Source: Thermobifida alba
GTDB lineage: Bacteria > Actinomycetota > Actinomycetes > Streptosporangiales > Streptosporangiaceae
Reading direction: 5' to 3'
Assembly (NCBI RefSeq): GCF_023208015.1
Contig: NZ_CP051627.1
Coordinates: 4,508,422 to 4,572,421 of the forward strand
Length of the DNA stretch: 64,000 nt
In this document: piece by piece, positions 27,215 through 36,235 of the stretch
Position numbering within the stretch: position 1 is the stretch's first letter
Layout of the letters: every line of letters begins with the position of its first letter
The notes under the pieces: generated by a model
Database searches by the model: none
Told to the model about the DNA's origin: nothing
Seen by the model: only the letters and a program-made list of their open reading frames with translations
Made by a program: the position numbers and the translations under genes

Positions 27215-29452
27215 ATGCAACGGGCCCGCGCCGCGGCGGAACAGGCCCGTGCCGCAGCGGAGCAGACCCGGACAGAGCCGGAGCAGGCCCGGGTCGAGGC
27301 GGAGCCGTCCAGCCCGCCCGCGCACGGGTACGGCGCCGGGCTGCCCGCCCCGCAGGAGGAGACCCGGCCGGAGCCCGACCCCTCCCGGCCGCGTCCCCGC
27401 CCGCACGCCGCCCCCTGGGACCTGCCGCCGGTGGCGCGCACCGGCGACACCGGGGTCCCCGAATCCGCCCCGGCCACCGCGCCGTCCCTGTGGGACGAGC
27501 CCGACGACACCGCGGCCGCGGACACCCCGTCCGGTGGTGCGACCGCCCCGGACCGGCGCGACGACGAGCCGTCGCCCGCCGCCGACCCCGGCGAGCCCGA
27601 CACCTGGACGGCCGACCTCTCCGCCGACCTGCCCTCCCTCGCCGAGCAGATCCGCGCCAGCGCGGCCGCCAAGCCTCCGCTGGAGCTGGACCACGGCACC
27701 GGCGAGCACGACAGCTTCACCGACGTCACCCGGCCCCGCCCCGAGGAGCGGCCGGCCGAGCCGGAGCCCGCGCCCGCCGAACCGGAGGCGCCCGGCGACG
27801 CCGCGACGGCGGAGTCCTCGGTCGGCGGCTCCTCCGGCGAGGACACGTCCGCCCCGCCGCGCAAGTCCCCCCTGCAGCTCGACCACGGCACCGGCGCGTG
27901 GGAGGAGCTCACCGCGCTGCGCGGAGCGTCCGCCGAGCCCGCAGAACCCGAGCCCGCCCCCGAACGGCCCGCGCCCGCCACGCCCCCCGCGCCGCCCCCC
28001 AAGCCTCCGCTGGAGCTGGACCACGGCACCGGCGAGCACGACAGCTTCACCGACGTCACCCGGCCCCGCCGCACCGAGGAGGAACTGGCCGCCATCGAAC
28101 AGGCCGCGCTGCGCCGCCGCGGCCCGACCGGGCCCGCGGAGCACACCGACGCCGCGACCGACGACACCCCGGCCGACGACGGCGCCGACCGCGGCGCCCC
28201 GAAACCGCCGTCCCGCCAGTCCAGCCGGCTCGCCCGCGGGGTGCGCTCATCGGGCAGCACCCCCGGCGGCGACACCCCCGACCCCCGGGAGCGGGAGGAG
28301 CGGCCCGCCGCGCCGGCGGCCGAACGCGGCCTGCTCACCCGGTTCGTGGACAACGCCCGCAGAGTCGGCGAAGCCCTCACCCCCGCCCGCGGCACCGCGA
28401 CCCCGCGACAGGACCCCGCCGAGGCGTCCCCCCAGCGGCCCGCCGACCACAAACCCGACCTGCAACTCGACCACGGCACCGGCGAGCAGCAGCTGTTCTC
28501 CGGCTCCACCACGCCCGGCGGCGGCAGCACCCCGCCCGCCGCCCCGTCCGACGGCGGCCCCGTCCCCGCACACGCCGAGAACTCCCCCGGCGGCGGCACC
28601 CGCGGCTGGCGCCGCCTGGCCCGCGTGGTCACCGGCGGCAACTCCGTCAGCAGGCCCCAGCTGCCGCCCGCCGAACTGGAGCGGCTGCGCACCCCGCTGA
28701 ACGCCCCCCGCGGCCTGGTCGTGCTCGGCTGCACCGGCGGCGCCGGACAGACCGTCACCACGCTCATGCTCGGCCACACCCTGGCCGCCTACCGCGACGA
28801 CCGCGTGGTCGCCGTCGACATCAACCCGGGCCCGCAGAGCCTGTCCCGGCGGGTCCGCACCGAGACCCCCGAGACCCTCACCTCCCTGCTCGCCAACACC
28901 GACGCGCTGCACGCCTACTCCACCCTGCGCGGCTACACCTCCCGCACCCCCAGCGGCCTGGAGGTCGTGGCCACCCTGGACGACCCCTACGTGCAGACCC
29001 TCGACGACCGCGACTACGTCACCCTCACCGGCACCCTGCGGCGGCACTACCAGATCACCCTGCTCGACCCGGCCGCCACCGGCGTGGCCCGCGCCCTGCC
29101 CGTGGTCGACGGACTCGTCCTGGTGGCGCCCGCCAGCGCCGACGCGGCCCGCTCGGTGGCGCTGACCTTCGAGTGGCTCGACGGCCACGGCTACGCCGAC
29201 CTGCGGTCCCGCGCGATCGTCGTGATCAACGGCGTCAGCCGGCGCAGCCTCGCCGACGTGGACGCCGCCGAACAGGTCGCCCGCGGCAACTGCCGCGCCA
29301 TCGTCCGGGTCCCCTGGGACGACCACATCGCCGCCGCCCGGTCCGTCATCGACGTCAAGGCGCTGCGCCAGACCACGCGCCGCGCCCACGCCGCCCTGGC
29401 GGCGGTGGTGGCCGCCCACCTCGCCGCACACACCACCGAGCCGAAACGGTGA
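27215..29452 (+). CDS. MinD/ParA-like protein with degenerate Walker A and LDHGTGE repeats
   Basis: Frame of 745 residues. Residues 1-490 are Pro/Glu/Ala-rich and contain four LDHGTG modules. Residues 490-745 form a MinD/ParA-type domain: VVLGCTGGAGQTVTTLML where Walker A should be, VVAVDINPGPQSLSRRV, YQITLLDPAATGVARALPVV and VVINGVSRRSLADVDAAEQ. The P-loop lysine is replaced by Gln (GAGQT), so normal ATP hydrolysis is doubtful. The start is uncertain: ATG 27215 lacks a good ribosome-binding site, and the frame opens after a TGA at 27176, close to the point where the upstream TcpE-like frame breaks. A fused protein by -1 shift is possible. It may act as an assembly or targeting factor for the secretion channel; that is inference. 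Confidence 0.65.
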   Translation: MQRARAAAEQARAAAEQTRTEPEQARVEAEPSSPPAHGYGAGLPAPQEETRPEPDPSRPRPRPHAAPWDLPPVARTGDTGVPESAPATAPSLWDEPDDTAAADTPSGGATAPDRRDDEPSPAADPGEPDTWTADLSADLPSLAEQIRASAAAKPPLELDHGTGEHDSFTDVTRPRPEERPAEPEPAPAEPEAPGDAATAESSVGGSSGEDTSAPPRKSPLQLDHGTGAWEELTALRGASAEPAEPEPAPERPAPATPPAPPPKPPLELDHGTGEHDSFTDVTRPRRTEEELAAIEQAALRRRGPTGPAEHTDAATDDTPADDGADRGAPKPPSRQSSRLARGVRSSGSTPGGDTPDPREREERPAAPAAERGLLTRFVDNARRVGEALTPARGTATPRQDPAEASPQRPADHKPDLQLDHGTGEQQLFSGSTTPGGGSTPPAAPSDGGPVPAHAENSPGGGTRGWRRLARVVTGGNSVSRPQLPPAELERLRTPLNAPRGLVVLGCTGGAGQTVTTLMLGHTLAAYRDDRVVAVDINPGPQSLSRRVRTETPETLTSLLANTDALHAYSTLRGYTSRTPSGLEVVATLDDPYVQTLDDRDYVTLTGTLRRHYQITLLDPAATGVARALPVVDGLVLVAPASADAARSVALTFEWLDGHGYADLRSRAIVVINGVSRRSLADVDAAEQVARGNCRAIVRVPWDDHIAAARSVIDVKALRQTTRRAHAALAAVVAAHLAAHTTEPKR
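27671..27740 (+). repeat. 70-base direct repeat, copy 1 (LDHGTGE module)
   Basis: Identical at all 70 positions to 28001-28070. It encodes PPLELDHGTGEHDSFTDV and the following TRPR. Two diverged modules lie at about 27863-27925 (LQLDHGTGAWEEL) and 28451-28510 (LQLDHGTGEQQLF). Confidence 0.9.
28001..28070 (+). repeat. 70-base direct repeat, copy 2 (LDHGTGE module)
   Basis: Second identical copy, 330 bases (110 codons) downstream of the first and in the same frame. Recombination between them would remove or add 110 residues without a frameshift. Confidence 0.9.
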
Positions 29453-29498
29453 CCCCCGCACCGTTCCACCGCCCCACACCCGCGCAGGAGGAGAGCCG

Positions 29499-31982
29499 AT
29501 GAACGTCAGCAGGCGCGCCAGCAGGCTGGCGGTCCGCTATTTCGACGATCGCGTGCTGCTCAGCGACACCGAAGCCTGGGCCTACTTCCGCCTGCCCACG
29601 ATCTCCTACGAGTTCTCCACCCCGGAGGAACGGGAGGCCCTGGCCACCAACATCACGATCGCGCTGGCCGCGATCCGGATGAACGACGCCGAGGTGCACC
29701 TGCGCATCGCCCACCGCACCTACCCGGCCGCGGAGTGGGCGACCCGGCTCGACGCCACCTCCGACTCCGGCCCCGGCTGGTACGACTACCTCGACGAGAT
29801 GTACCGGCACGTGTGGGCCAAGGACTTCTGGACCAAGGAGGTCTACCTGGGGGTGCGCCTGGGGCAGCGCGGAGTGCGCGCCCAGCTCTCCCAGGGCGTG
29901 TTCGCGCAGCTGTTCGGCGTCTACCAGCGCACCGAACAGGTCCTCGGCCTGGAGGACGACGCCGTCGACGACCGGGAGATCGCCCGCTGGACCGACCAGG
30001 CCGAACGCCTCGGCCGGGCGCTGGCCGCCAGCTCCCTGCACGCCCGCCACGCCCGCGCCGCCGAACTGGCCTGGCTGCTGCGGCACGCCGTCACCGCCAC
30101 CATCGAGGAGCCCCGCGAGTCGGCCGCGGGCCGCCGCCGCTGGGGCCGCGGCGAGATCGAGGCGCTCGTCGACGGCGTGATCCACAACGGACGCTCCCAC
30201 CTGCGCCTGGAACAGGCCGGCGGCGAAGCGTACGTGTCGTACCTGTCGTTCTCCCGCTTCCCCGACCTGATGCCGTTCCCCGACGGGGAGCCGTGGCTGC
30301 ACTACGCCGACGCGCTGCCGTTTCCCGTGGAGGCGTCGCTGCGCATGAAACTGGTGCCGCCCGCCAAGGCCAGCCGGGACGTCTCCCGCCGCCTCGCGCA
30401 CGCCCGCGACATGCAGGCCCACATGAGCGAAGCCGGCGCCGAACCCGACATCGCCCTGGTGGAGCAGATCAACGCCGCGCGCATGCTGGAGCACGGCATC
30501 ACCAAGGAGCGGCTGCCGTTCGTGTACGGCTGGTACCGGCTCATGGTGGCCGCCCCCACCCACGACCTGCTCGTGCAGCGGGTCGAGGCGGTCGTCGAGC
30601 ACTACCGGGACATGGGCATCGACATCACCCAGTCCACCGGCGACCAGTTCTCGCTGTTCTGCGAGTCGCTGCCGGGCGACCGGCTGCGGCTGGAGGCGTA
30701 CGTGCAGCGCCAGCCGCTGCGCACCGTCGCGGGCGGCATGCCCACCGCCACCGTGGAACTCGGGGACCGCCGCGACGCCGACGGCGCGGGCTGGATCGGC
30801 CCCTACATCGGGGAGACCCTGGGCCGCGCCCGCTCCATCGTGCACTTCGACCCGATGGTCGCCGCGGCCCGCAACCGGCCCACCGCCATCGCCATCACCG
30901 GCGAGCCCGGCGGCGGCAAGACCACGCTGGCGCTGCTGCTCATCTACCAGCTGGCGCTGCGCGGGGTCACGGTCGCCGCGATCGACCCGAAGGGCGACGC
31001 CGAGTCCCTGGTGCAGCTGCTGCGGCGGCGCGGCCGCAAGGCGCGGATCATGTCGCTGGAGTCGGCGCAGGCCGGACTGCTCGACCCGTTCGGGTTCGGC
31101 GACGACCTGCCCACGAAGAAGACGATGGCCACCGAGACGCTGCGGCTGCTGCTGCCCCGCATGAGCGAGGAACGCGAGTCCGCGATGATCCAGGCGGTGG
31201 CGGCGGTCGCCAACCAGCCGCAGCCCAGCCTCGGCAAGGTCGTCACCCACCTGGAGTCCGCCGACGACGCGGCCTCCCGCAACCTCGGCGCGGTCCTGCG
31301 GTCCATGTCGGAGATGCGGCTGGCCAGCCTCTGCTTCGACCCGCAGGGCGACACCCAGGTCGACACCGAGGGGTGGACCACCGTGTTCACCCTGGGCGGC
31401 CTGACCCTGCCGGACTCCACGATCCACCGCGACGACTACAGCTACGAGCAGCGGCTCAGCGTGGCCCTGCTCTACCTGGTCAGCCAGTTCGCCCGCCGCC
31501 TGATGAACGGCCTGGACCGGCGGCTGCCCAAGGCGATCTTCCTCGACGAGGCGTGGGCGGTGACCTCCACTCCGGAGGGCGCCAAACTGGTGCCCGAGGT
31601 GTCCCGCATGGGCCGGTCCCGCAACACCGCGCTCATCCTGGTCAGCCAGAACGCCGGCGACCTCCTCAACGAGCAGGTCACCAACTGCCTCTCCAGCGTC
31701 TTCGCGTTCCGCTCCACCGAGCGGGTCGAGGTGCGCGACGTCATGGCGCTGCTCGGAATCGAACCGTCCGAAGAGCACATTGCCGCGTTGCGCAACCTCG
31801 GGAACGGGGAATGCATTTTCCGGGATCTCGACGGGCGAGCCGGACGTATCGCCGTCGACCTCGTCTCAGAAGAGCTGCTTCGGTGGCTCGACACCAACCC
31901 GACACGGCGAAAGCCCCAGGTTGAGGAGGACGGCGCTTTGGTGGGCAGCACCGCGCGGGACATTCGGGAGCCGCTGTCATGA
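29499..31982 (+). CDS. VirB4/TcpF-like secretion ATPase
   Basis: ATPase of 827 residues, the motor of a type IV secretion channel. The N-terminal ~430 residues form the VirB4-type membrane-associated domain. The C-terminal P-loop domain has Walker A GEPGGGKTTLALLL (about residues 468-481), Walker B KAIFLDEAWAV and the RecA-fold glutamine strand ALILVSQNAGDLLNE. GAGGAGAGCCG precedes ATG 29499. The length agrees with Tn916 Orf16/TcpF. The last ~200 bases are visibly less G+C-rich than the rest, marking the start of a compositional change that continues into the next gene. The stop overlaps the next ATG by four bases. Confidence 0.9.
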   Translation: MNVSRRASRLAVRYFDDRVLLSDTEAWAYFRLPTISYEFSTPEEREALATNITIALAAIRMNDAEVHLRIAHRTYPAAEWATRLDATSDSGPGWYDYLDEMYRHVWAKDFWTKEVYLGVRLGQRGVRAQLSQGVFAQLFGVYQRTEQVLGLEDDAVDDREIARWTDQAERLGRALAASSLHARHARAAELAWLLRHAVTATIEEPRESAAGRRRWGRGEIEALVDGVIHNGRSHLRLEQAGGEAYVSYLSFSRFPDLMPFPDGEPWLHYADALPFPVEASLRMKLVPPAKASRDVSRRLAHARDMQAHMSEAGAEPDIALVEQINAARMLEHGITKERLPFVYGWYRLMVAAPTHDLLVQRVEAVVEHYRDMGIDITQSTGDQFSLFCESLPGDRLRLEAYVQRQPLRTVAGGMPTATVELGDRRDADGAGWIGPYIGETLGRARSIVHFDPMVAAARNRPTAIAITGEPGGGKTTLALLLIYQLALRGVTVAAIDPKGDAESLVQLLRRRGRKARIMSLESAQAGLLDPFGFGDDLPTKKTMATETLRLLLPRMSEERESAMIQAVAAVANQPQPSLGKVVTHLESADDAASRNLGAVLRSMSEMRLASLCFDPQGDTQVDTEGWTTVFTLGGLTLPDSTIHRDDYSYEQRLSVALLYLVSQFARRLMNGLDRRLPKAIFLDEAWAVTSTPEGAKLVPEVSRMGRSRNTALILVSQNAGDLLNEQVTNCLSSVFAFRSTERVEVRDVMALLGIEPSEEHIAALRNLGNGECIFRDLDGRAGRIAVDLVSEELLRWLDTNPTRRKPQVEEDGALVGSTARDIREPLS

Positions 31983-34339
31983 CGTTGTTGGGCCGGGTTC
32001 GGCGGCTCGACCTGCGACGGGTCGCTTTTTTGGCCGCGCTGTTGTTAGCTTTTGTGCTGGTTCCAATAGGTTCGGTCCAGGCCGCCGTTCCGGGCTGCGA
32101 GGGAGAACCGGCGCCTCAACCGGAGGCGGCGGGCTCGGGCGCGGACGGGTTGCTGGTGCCGCCCCAGGCGGCGGACGCCGCCGCCGCTTCCCCTGACGGC
32201 CTTCCCCCGGACGCCAGCCTTTACGGCCAATACGGAACCGCCGGACAGCAGTGGCACACCATCCGTGAATCCTGCGTGGACAAACTGAGTTCCAGTGCCG
32301 TCGCCACGCTGAGCAACACCGCCTGGGACCTGTCCAAGACCATCAACCAGTCCACGATCACGGTCTACCAGGCCGCCACCTCCGACGGTCTGCTGGACAG
32401 CTTCAACCGCCTGGTCGAGAGCGTCGTCGCCGAACTCCGCGAGGGGATCTGGCGTCCGCTCCTGCCGACAGTGATCATCCTCGGTGCGGTATGGCTGGGC
32501 TGGTACGGCCTCATCCGCAAGCGGGTCACCCTGACCCTCGAGAGCGCGGTGTGGATGGTGCTCGCCACGACTCTGGGGATCTGGATTCTGGTCAACCCGG
32601 GACAGATTCTCGGGTATGCGAGCACGGTGGTTAATGCGGGGGGTCAACTGGTCAATTCTGCTCTTTCTAGGATTTCCTATTCTGGGGTGGCTAGTGCTTG
32701 TCCTTTGGGGGCTCCTGGGCTGGAGAAGGCGGAATGGGAAAGCGATAATGATTTTGCAGTAAGACAAAACTCGCAGATGCTCTGGTCGGGGTTGGTGTGT
32801 CGTCCGTGGGTTGCTGGAGAGTTTGGAACCGACCCCGCTGTGAGTAGTGCGGCCGAACAGGAGTACGGTGTTGCTCTTCTCGAGGCTCAAGGAATAAGTC
32901 GGATAGAGCAGCAGAGAATCGCTGAAGGCGAACTTGCCGTTTCTGAGCTGATCCAAGAGAAGCAGGATGGTTATCAGAGTATAGCCGAAGGAATTCAAGA
33001 CAATTATCCAGCGATTTACCCGCTCTTTGAAGGAAGTCAGCAAGGAAGCCGGTTGGGTATTGCCTCTCTGGCTCTCTTTGCATCGATTTTCGCGGGTGGA
33101 CTGATACTCGCTGGGTCGGTTGCCCTTATCGTCCTTAAGATTGGCTTCCTTCTGTTGCTCCTCCTGGCTCCGATCTTCCTTCTGATCGGTATCCATCCAG
33201 GATACGGGCGGACTGTCCTGGTCAGATGGTTCGAAATGCTCCTCGGCTTGTTGCTCAAGCAGGTATTCATCGTTCTGCTCATCTCACTACTGGTCATGTG
33301 CTACGGCCTGGTGATGGCCACAGACCTCGGCTGGGGCCTCCAGATGATCCTGCTGGCCCTGTTCACCGTGGCCCTGTTCATCTACCGCAGGCCGTTCGCG
33401 AACCTGTTCGCCTCGGTGAACGCCAACACCTTCACCTCGCGCATGGTCAGCGACGCGGTCAACAGCAGGGTGCTGGAGGCCAGCGCAAACGTGCTGCCGC
33501 CGGTCGCCTACATGAAGGCGCAGAAGTGGGGCCTCAACCGGGCACCGCAACTGGCCGCGGGGGCCGCGGCGATTCCGGCCGGTGCGGCTGCCACGGCGGG
33601 CGCGGCGGCCACGGCAGAGGCGGCCGACGCGGCGGGCGGCGACACCGGGGCGGAGACCGAGGGCGAGGGTGCCACCGAGAGCGGAGGGCGCGCCCGCGCA
33701 CGGGGCGCTGCGGGTTACGGCCGGACCCAGGGCAGGGCGACACCGCCGCCGCTGAACCTCGACGGCGGCTCGGGAGGCGCGGCCCGGTCTGGTGCCGCGC
33801 CGCAGCGGGACTCCTCCCAGGCGCCGAGGCTTACCACGGCCGCTGCCAGCGGCGGCCTCTTCGAGGGAACAGGCGGCGGTGCGAGCAGCGGTGCCATCCC
33901 GCCGCGCCCCTCCGGTGGATACACCGGGGTCGGGGACACCGGGTGGAGTTCGGTGTTCGGCACCGGTTCCTCCGGCAATGCCCACCGGGCCGAGGCTCCC
34001 GCGCGGAACAGCGGGGACGCACCCCCGCCGCGAGCGGACTCCGCGGCCTCGGGAACCGGTCTGTTCGGCGGACGCACGGAGACTCCGCCGCAGGGCAGCA
34101 CACTGCCCCGCCCCTCCCGCTGGGCGGGGCCCGGCACCCGGGGGGAGAAGCGCACCCCGCCGCCCGCCCGACCTGCCCCGGCTTCCGCGCCCACCGAGCG
34201 GAGCGGCGGCGACGGCGACACCTGGTTGACCGGATCGCGCAAGGACAACGACGCGCCGATCAGCCCGTTCTGGACGGGGGAGTCCGCGCGCCGCGACCGC
34301 ACGCGGGACGTCCCCTTCTGGCTGGACAGCGATGACTGA
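31979..34339 (+). CDS. VirB6/TcpH-like channel membrane protein with low-G+C extracellular loop
   Basis: Polytopic membrane protein of 786 residues. A signal-like helix (residues 15-36), an extracytoplasmic segment, then helices near 157-176 and 182-203 are followed by a soluble loop of ~150 residues (210-357) and a group of four or five helices (358-470). The Ala/Gly/Pro-rich C-terminal tail (~300 residues) contains no domain I know. This matches VirB6/TcpH/Orf15-type channel subunits. DNA from about 32610 to 33290, encoding the loop and the following helices, is far less G+C-rich (29 of 60 bases at 32641-32700) than the flanks, as if replaced by recombination. ATG 31979 overlaps the VirB4-like stop. 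Confidence 0.82.
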   Translation: MTLLGRVRRLDLRRVAFLAALLLAFVLVPIGSVQAAVPGCEGEPAPQPEAAGSGADGLLVPPQAADAAAASPDGLPPDASLYGQYGTAGQQWHTIRESCVDKLSSSAVATLSNTAWDLSKTINQSTITVYQAATSDGLLDSFNRLVESVVAELREGIWRPLLPTVIILGAVWLGWYGLIRKRVTLTLESAVWMVLATTLGIWILVNPGQILGYASTVVNAGGQLVNSALSRISYSGVASACPLGAPGLEKAEWESDNDFAVRQNSQMLWSGLVCRPWVAGEFGTDPAVSSAAEQEYGVALLEAQGISRIEQQRIAEGELAVSELIQEKQDGYQSIAEGIQDNYPAIYPLFEGSQQGSRLGIASLALFASIFAGGLILAGSVALIVLKIGFLLLLLLAPIFLLIGIHPGYGRTVLVRWFEMLLGLLLKQVFIVLLISLLVMCYGLVMATDLGWGLQMILLALFTVALFIYRRPFANLFASVNANTFTSRMVSDAVNSRVLEASANVLPPVAYMKAQKWGLNRAPQLAAGAAAIPAGAAATAGAAATAEAADAAGGDTGAETEGEGATESGGRARARGAAGYGRTQGRATPPPLNLDGGSGGAARSGAAPQRDSSQAPRLTTAAASGGLFEGTGGGASSGAIPPRPSGGYTGVGDTGWSSVFGTGSSGNAHRAEAPARNSGDAPPPRADSAASGTGLFGGRTETPPQGSTLPRPSRWAGPGTRGEKRTPPPARPAPASAPTERSGGDGDTWLTGSRKDNDAPISPFWTGESARRDRTRDVPFWLDSDD

Positions 34340-34354
34340 CCCGACCCGTGGAAA

Positions 34355-34379
34355 GCGCGGGGCCGTGGCGGCCCCGCGC
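34355..34379. terminator. Hairpin between channel gene and NTF2-type gene
   Basis: A 10-bp perfect stem (34355-34364 with 34370-34379) with a 5-base loop in the 85-base gap. It could partly terminate the secretion transcript, or protect its 3' end, before the last genes. Confidence 0.5.
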
Positions 34380-34424
34380 CGCCACCCGTAACCCCCGACC
34401 CCGCCTCACCAGCAGGAAGCCCCC

Positions 34425-35072
34425 ATGCCCAAGCCACTCTCCGACGGTGCGCAGCGTCTCGTCTTCGGCGTCCTGATCGTGGTCCTCGTGTCCTTCGGCA
34501 TCTACTGGAGCGTGAGCGGCCCCGGCACGTCGGACCCGGAGCAGCAGGAACAGACCGGGGAAGGCGACGGAAACAACGCGGGCGGGGGAGACGAGGCCGA
34601 CGATCCCGCCGTGCCCCTCCCCACGGTGGCGGCCGAGGACATGGCACTCGCCGACTGGTTGCCCTTCACCGAGGAGGAGTTTGTCGCGGCGGCGGCCGTG
34701 GCGCAGGCGTTCGCCGCCGACTACGGCACCGTCGACTACTCCGAGCCGCCCGAGGAGTACTACGACCGGCTCGGCCGGTACGCTGCCGAGGAGTACGCCC
34801 GGACCCTCACGCAGAGTTCCGGGGCCGAGGCACTGTGGGGGGAGCGCGCCGAGCAGGAGGCGGTCTCCACCGGCCGGGCGGCCGTGGAGTCGGTTCGCGG
34901 CTTCGACGAGGGGTCGATCATCTTCGTCCTCAGGGTGCAGTCCATCACCGAGGGCAACGACGGCGAGTCCCAGAACCTCGGCGACTTCGCCGTCACCATG
35001 GTCAGGGAAGGCGGGGAGTGGCGGGTCTACGACTTCCAACCGGCTGACGCGGGCAACCTGGGAGGCGGCTGA
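34425..35072 (+). CDS. Membrane-anchored NTF2-like protein of the secretion cluster
   Basis: Protein of 215 residues with one N-terminal membrane helix (LVFGVLIVVLVSFGIYWSV), an acidic Gly/Asn-rich spacer, and a C-terminal domain of about 140 residues. The domain pattern (VAQAFAADYGTVDYSEPPEE, AEEYARTL, FAVTMVREGGEWRVYDFQP) resembles the NTF2-like fold of VirB8/TcpC proteins. CAGCAGGAAG precedes ATG 34425. Its TGA overlaps the start of the hydrolase gene (TGATG). I do not recognise a named family. Topology and position suggest a second periplasmic-side scaffold of the same channel. Confidence 0.68.
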   Translation: MPKPLSDGAQRLVFGVLIVVLVSFGIYWSVSGPGTSDPEQQEQTGEGDGNNAGGGDEADDPAVPLPTVAAEDMALADWLPFTEEEFVAAAAVAQAFAADYGTVDYSEPPEEYYDRLGRYAAEEYARTLTQSSGAEALWGERAEQEAVSTGRAAVESVRGFDEGSIIFVLRVQSITEGNDGESQNLGDFAVTMVREGGEWRVYDFQPADAGNLGGG

Positions 35073-36235
35073 TGCTCAGGATGTTCGTCCGCATGCCCCC
35101 GTCCGACGACGGCAGTTGCGCCACCCGCCTCGCGCTCGGCGTGGGACTGCTCGCCGCGGGCGTGGTGGGCATCGCGGTGATCGTCATTCCGCTGGCCACG
35201 GTCAACCAGAGCGTCGCCAACCTCACCGCTGGCGGTCTGAGTTGCACCAGCGAGACCGAGCAGGTGGCGGCCTCCGGATACGCCGAGGACTCCATCCCCG
35301 AGAATTACCTGGAGATCTACCAGCAGGTCGGCGAGGAGAAGGGCGTTCCCTGGAACGTCCTCGCCGGGATCGGCCAGGTGGAGAGCCATCACGGCCGCTG
35401 GGAGGGGCCGGGCATCACCGAGGGCCACAACGACTGGGGTGCCGCCGGGCCGATGCAGTTCGGTGCGTTGGACGGATCGGCGGCGGGCAACAGTTGGGGC
35501 GGCGAACCGATCATGCCGGTCGAGGACCGTCCCGAGGAGGGCTACGGCCAGGACGGCAACGGCGACGGCGTGGTGAACGTGTACGACCCGGCGGACGCCA
35601 TCCCGGCTGCGGCCGACTACCTGCTCGCCCACGGCGCCGAGGACGACCTCCGCCAGGCGATCTACGCCTACAACCACGCCTGGTGGTATGTGGAAGATGT
35701 GCTGGAGTGGGCGGAGAAGTACGCCGATGGCGACTACACCGCAGGCGCTTCGGTCGCCACCGCGGTCAACTGCACGCTGACCGCGGACGGTGGCATCATC
35801 GGCACCGCGCCGGACGACCTCACCCAGGCGGTGGTGGACTGGGCGCTGGCCCAGCGCGGCAAGCCCTACGTGTGGGGCGGCACCGGTCCGAACGGATTCG
35901 ACTGCTCCGGACTGGTGATGCGGGCCTACGAGAGCATCGGTGTGACGATCCCACGCGTCTCCCAAGACCAGTGGAACTACGGCCCCAGAATCCCCAAAGG
36001 ACAGGAGCAGCCGGGAGACCTGGTCTTCTTCGACGTGCAGCGCCCCGGAGAACCCCCGGGGCCGGGACACGTCGGCATGGTCATCGGCGACGGCCTGATG
36101 GTCGAGGCGTGGTGCACCAACTGCGGGCCGATCGCGGTCCGCGAATACGACAGTCCCAACAGATCACCGATCATGGGATTCACCCGGCCACTGGAAGCAC
36201 CGGAAGCTAAGGCGCAGTTGGAGAATCGTGAGTAA
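35072..36235 (+). CDS. Bifunctional lysozyme-fold / NlpC-P60 peptidoglycan hydrolase (TcpG/Orf14-like)
   Basis: Protein of 387 residues that opens the cell wall for the secretion channel. One N-terminal membrane helix (LALGVGLLAAGVVGIAVIVI) precedes an SLT-type lysozyme domain (about 75-220: VPWNVLAGIGQVESHHGRW with the catalytic Glu, GAAGPMQFG, YAYNHAWWYVEDVL) and an NlpC/P60 endopeptidase domain (about 255-375). The latter has catalytic Cys in PNGFDCSGLVMRAYES and His in GHVGMVIGDGLMVEA. The same two-domain design is found in Tn916 Orf14 and TcpG. The start is coupled to the previous gene (TGATG). The 3' end overlaps the next gene by eight bases. Confidence 0.92.
   Translation: MLRMFVRMPPSDDGSCATRLALGVGLLAAGVVGIAVIVIPLATVNQSVANLTAGGLSCTSETEQVAASGYAEDSIPENYLEIYQQVGEEKGVPWNVLAGIGQVESHHGRWEGPGITEGHNDWGAAGPMQFGALDGSAAGNSWGGEPIMPVEDRPEEGYGQDGNGDGVVNVYDPADAIPAAADYLLAHGAEDDLRQAIYAYNHAWWYVEDVLEWAEKYADGDYTAGASVATAVNCTLTADGGIIGTAPDDLTQAVVDWALAQRGKPYVWGGTGPNGFDCSGLVMRAYESIGVTIPRVSQDQWNYGPRIPKGQEQPGDLVFFDVQRPGEPPGPGHVGMVIGDGLMVEAWCTNCGPIAVREYDSPNRSPIMGFTRPLEAPEAKAQLENRE

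Noticed and set aside
26028-28700. One continuous 890-residue protein in the TcpE-like frame
   Set aside because: After about 27180 this frame becomes Arg/Pro/Ser-rich sequence without domain character, while the -1 frame encodes a recognisable MinD-like domain over the same DNA.
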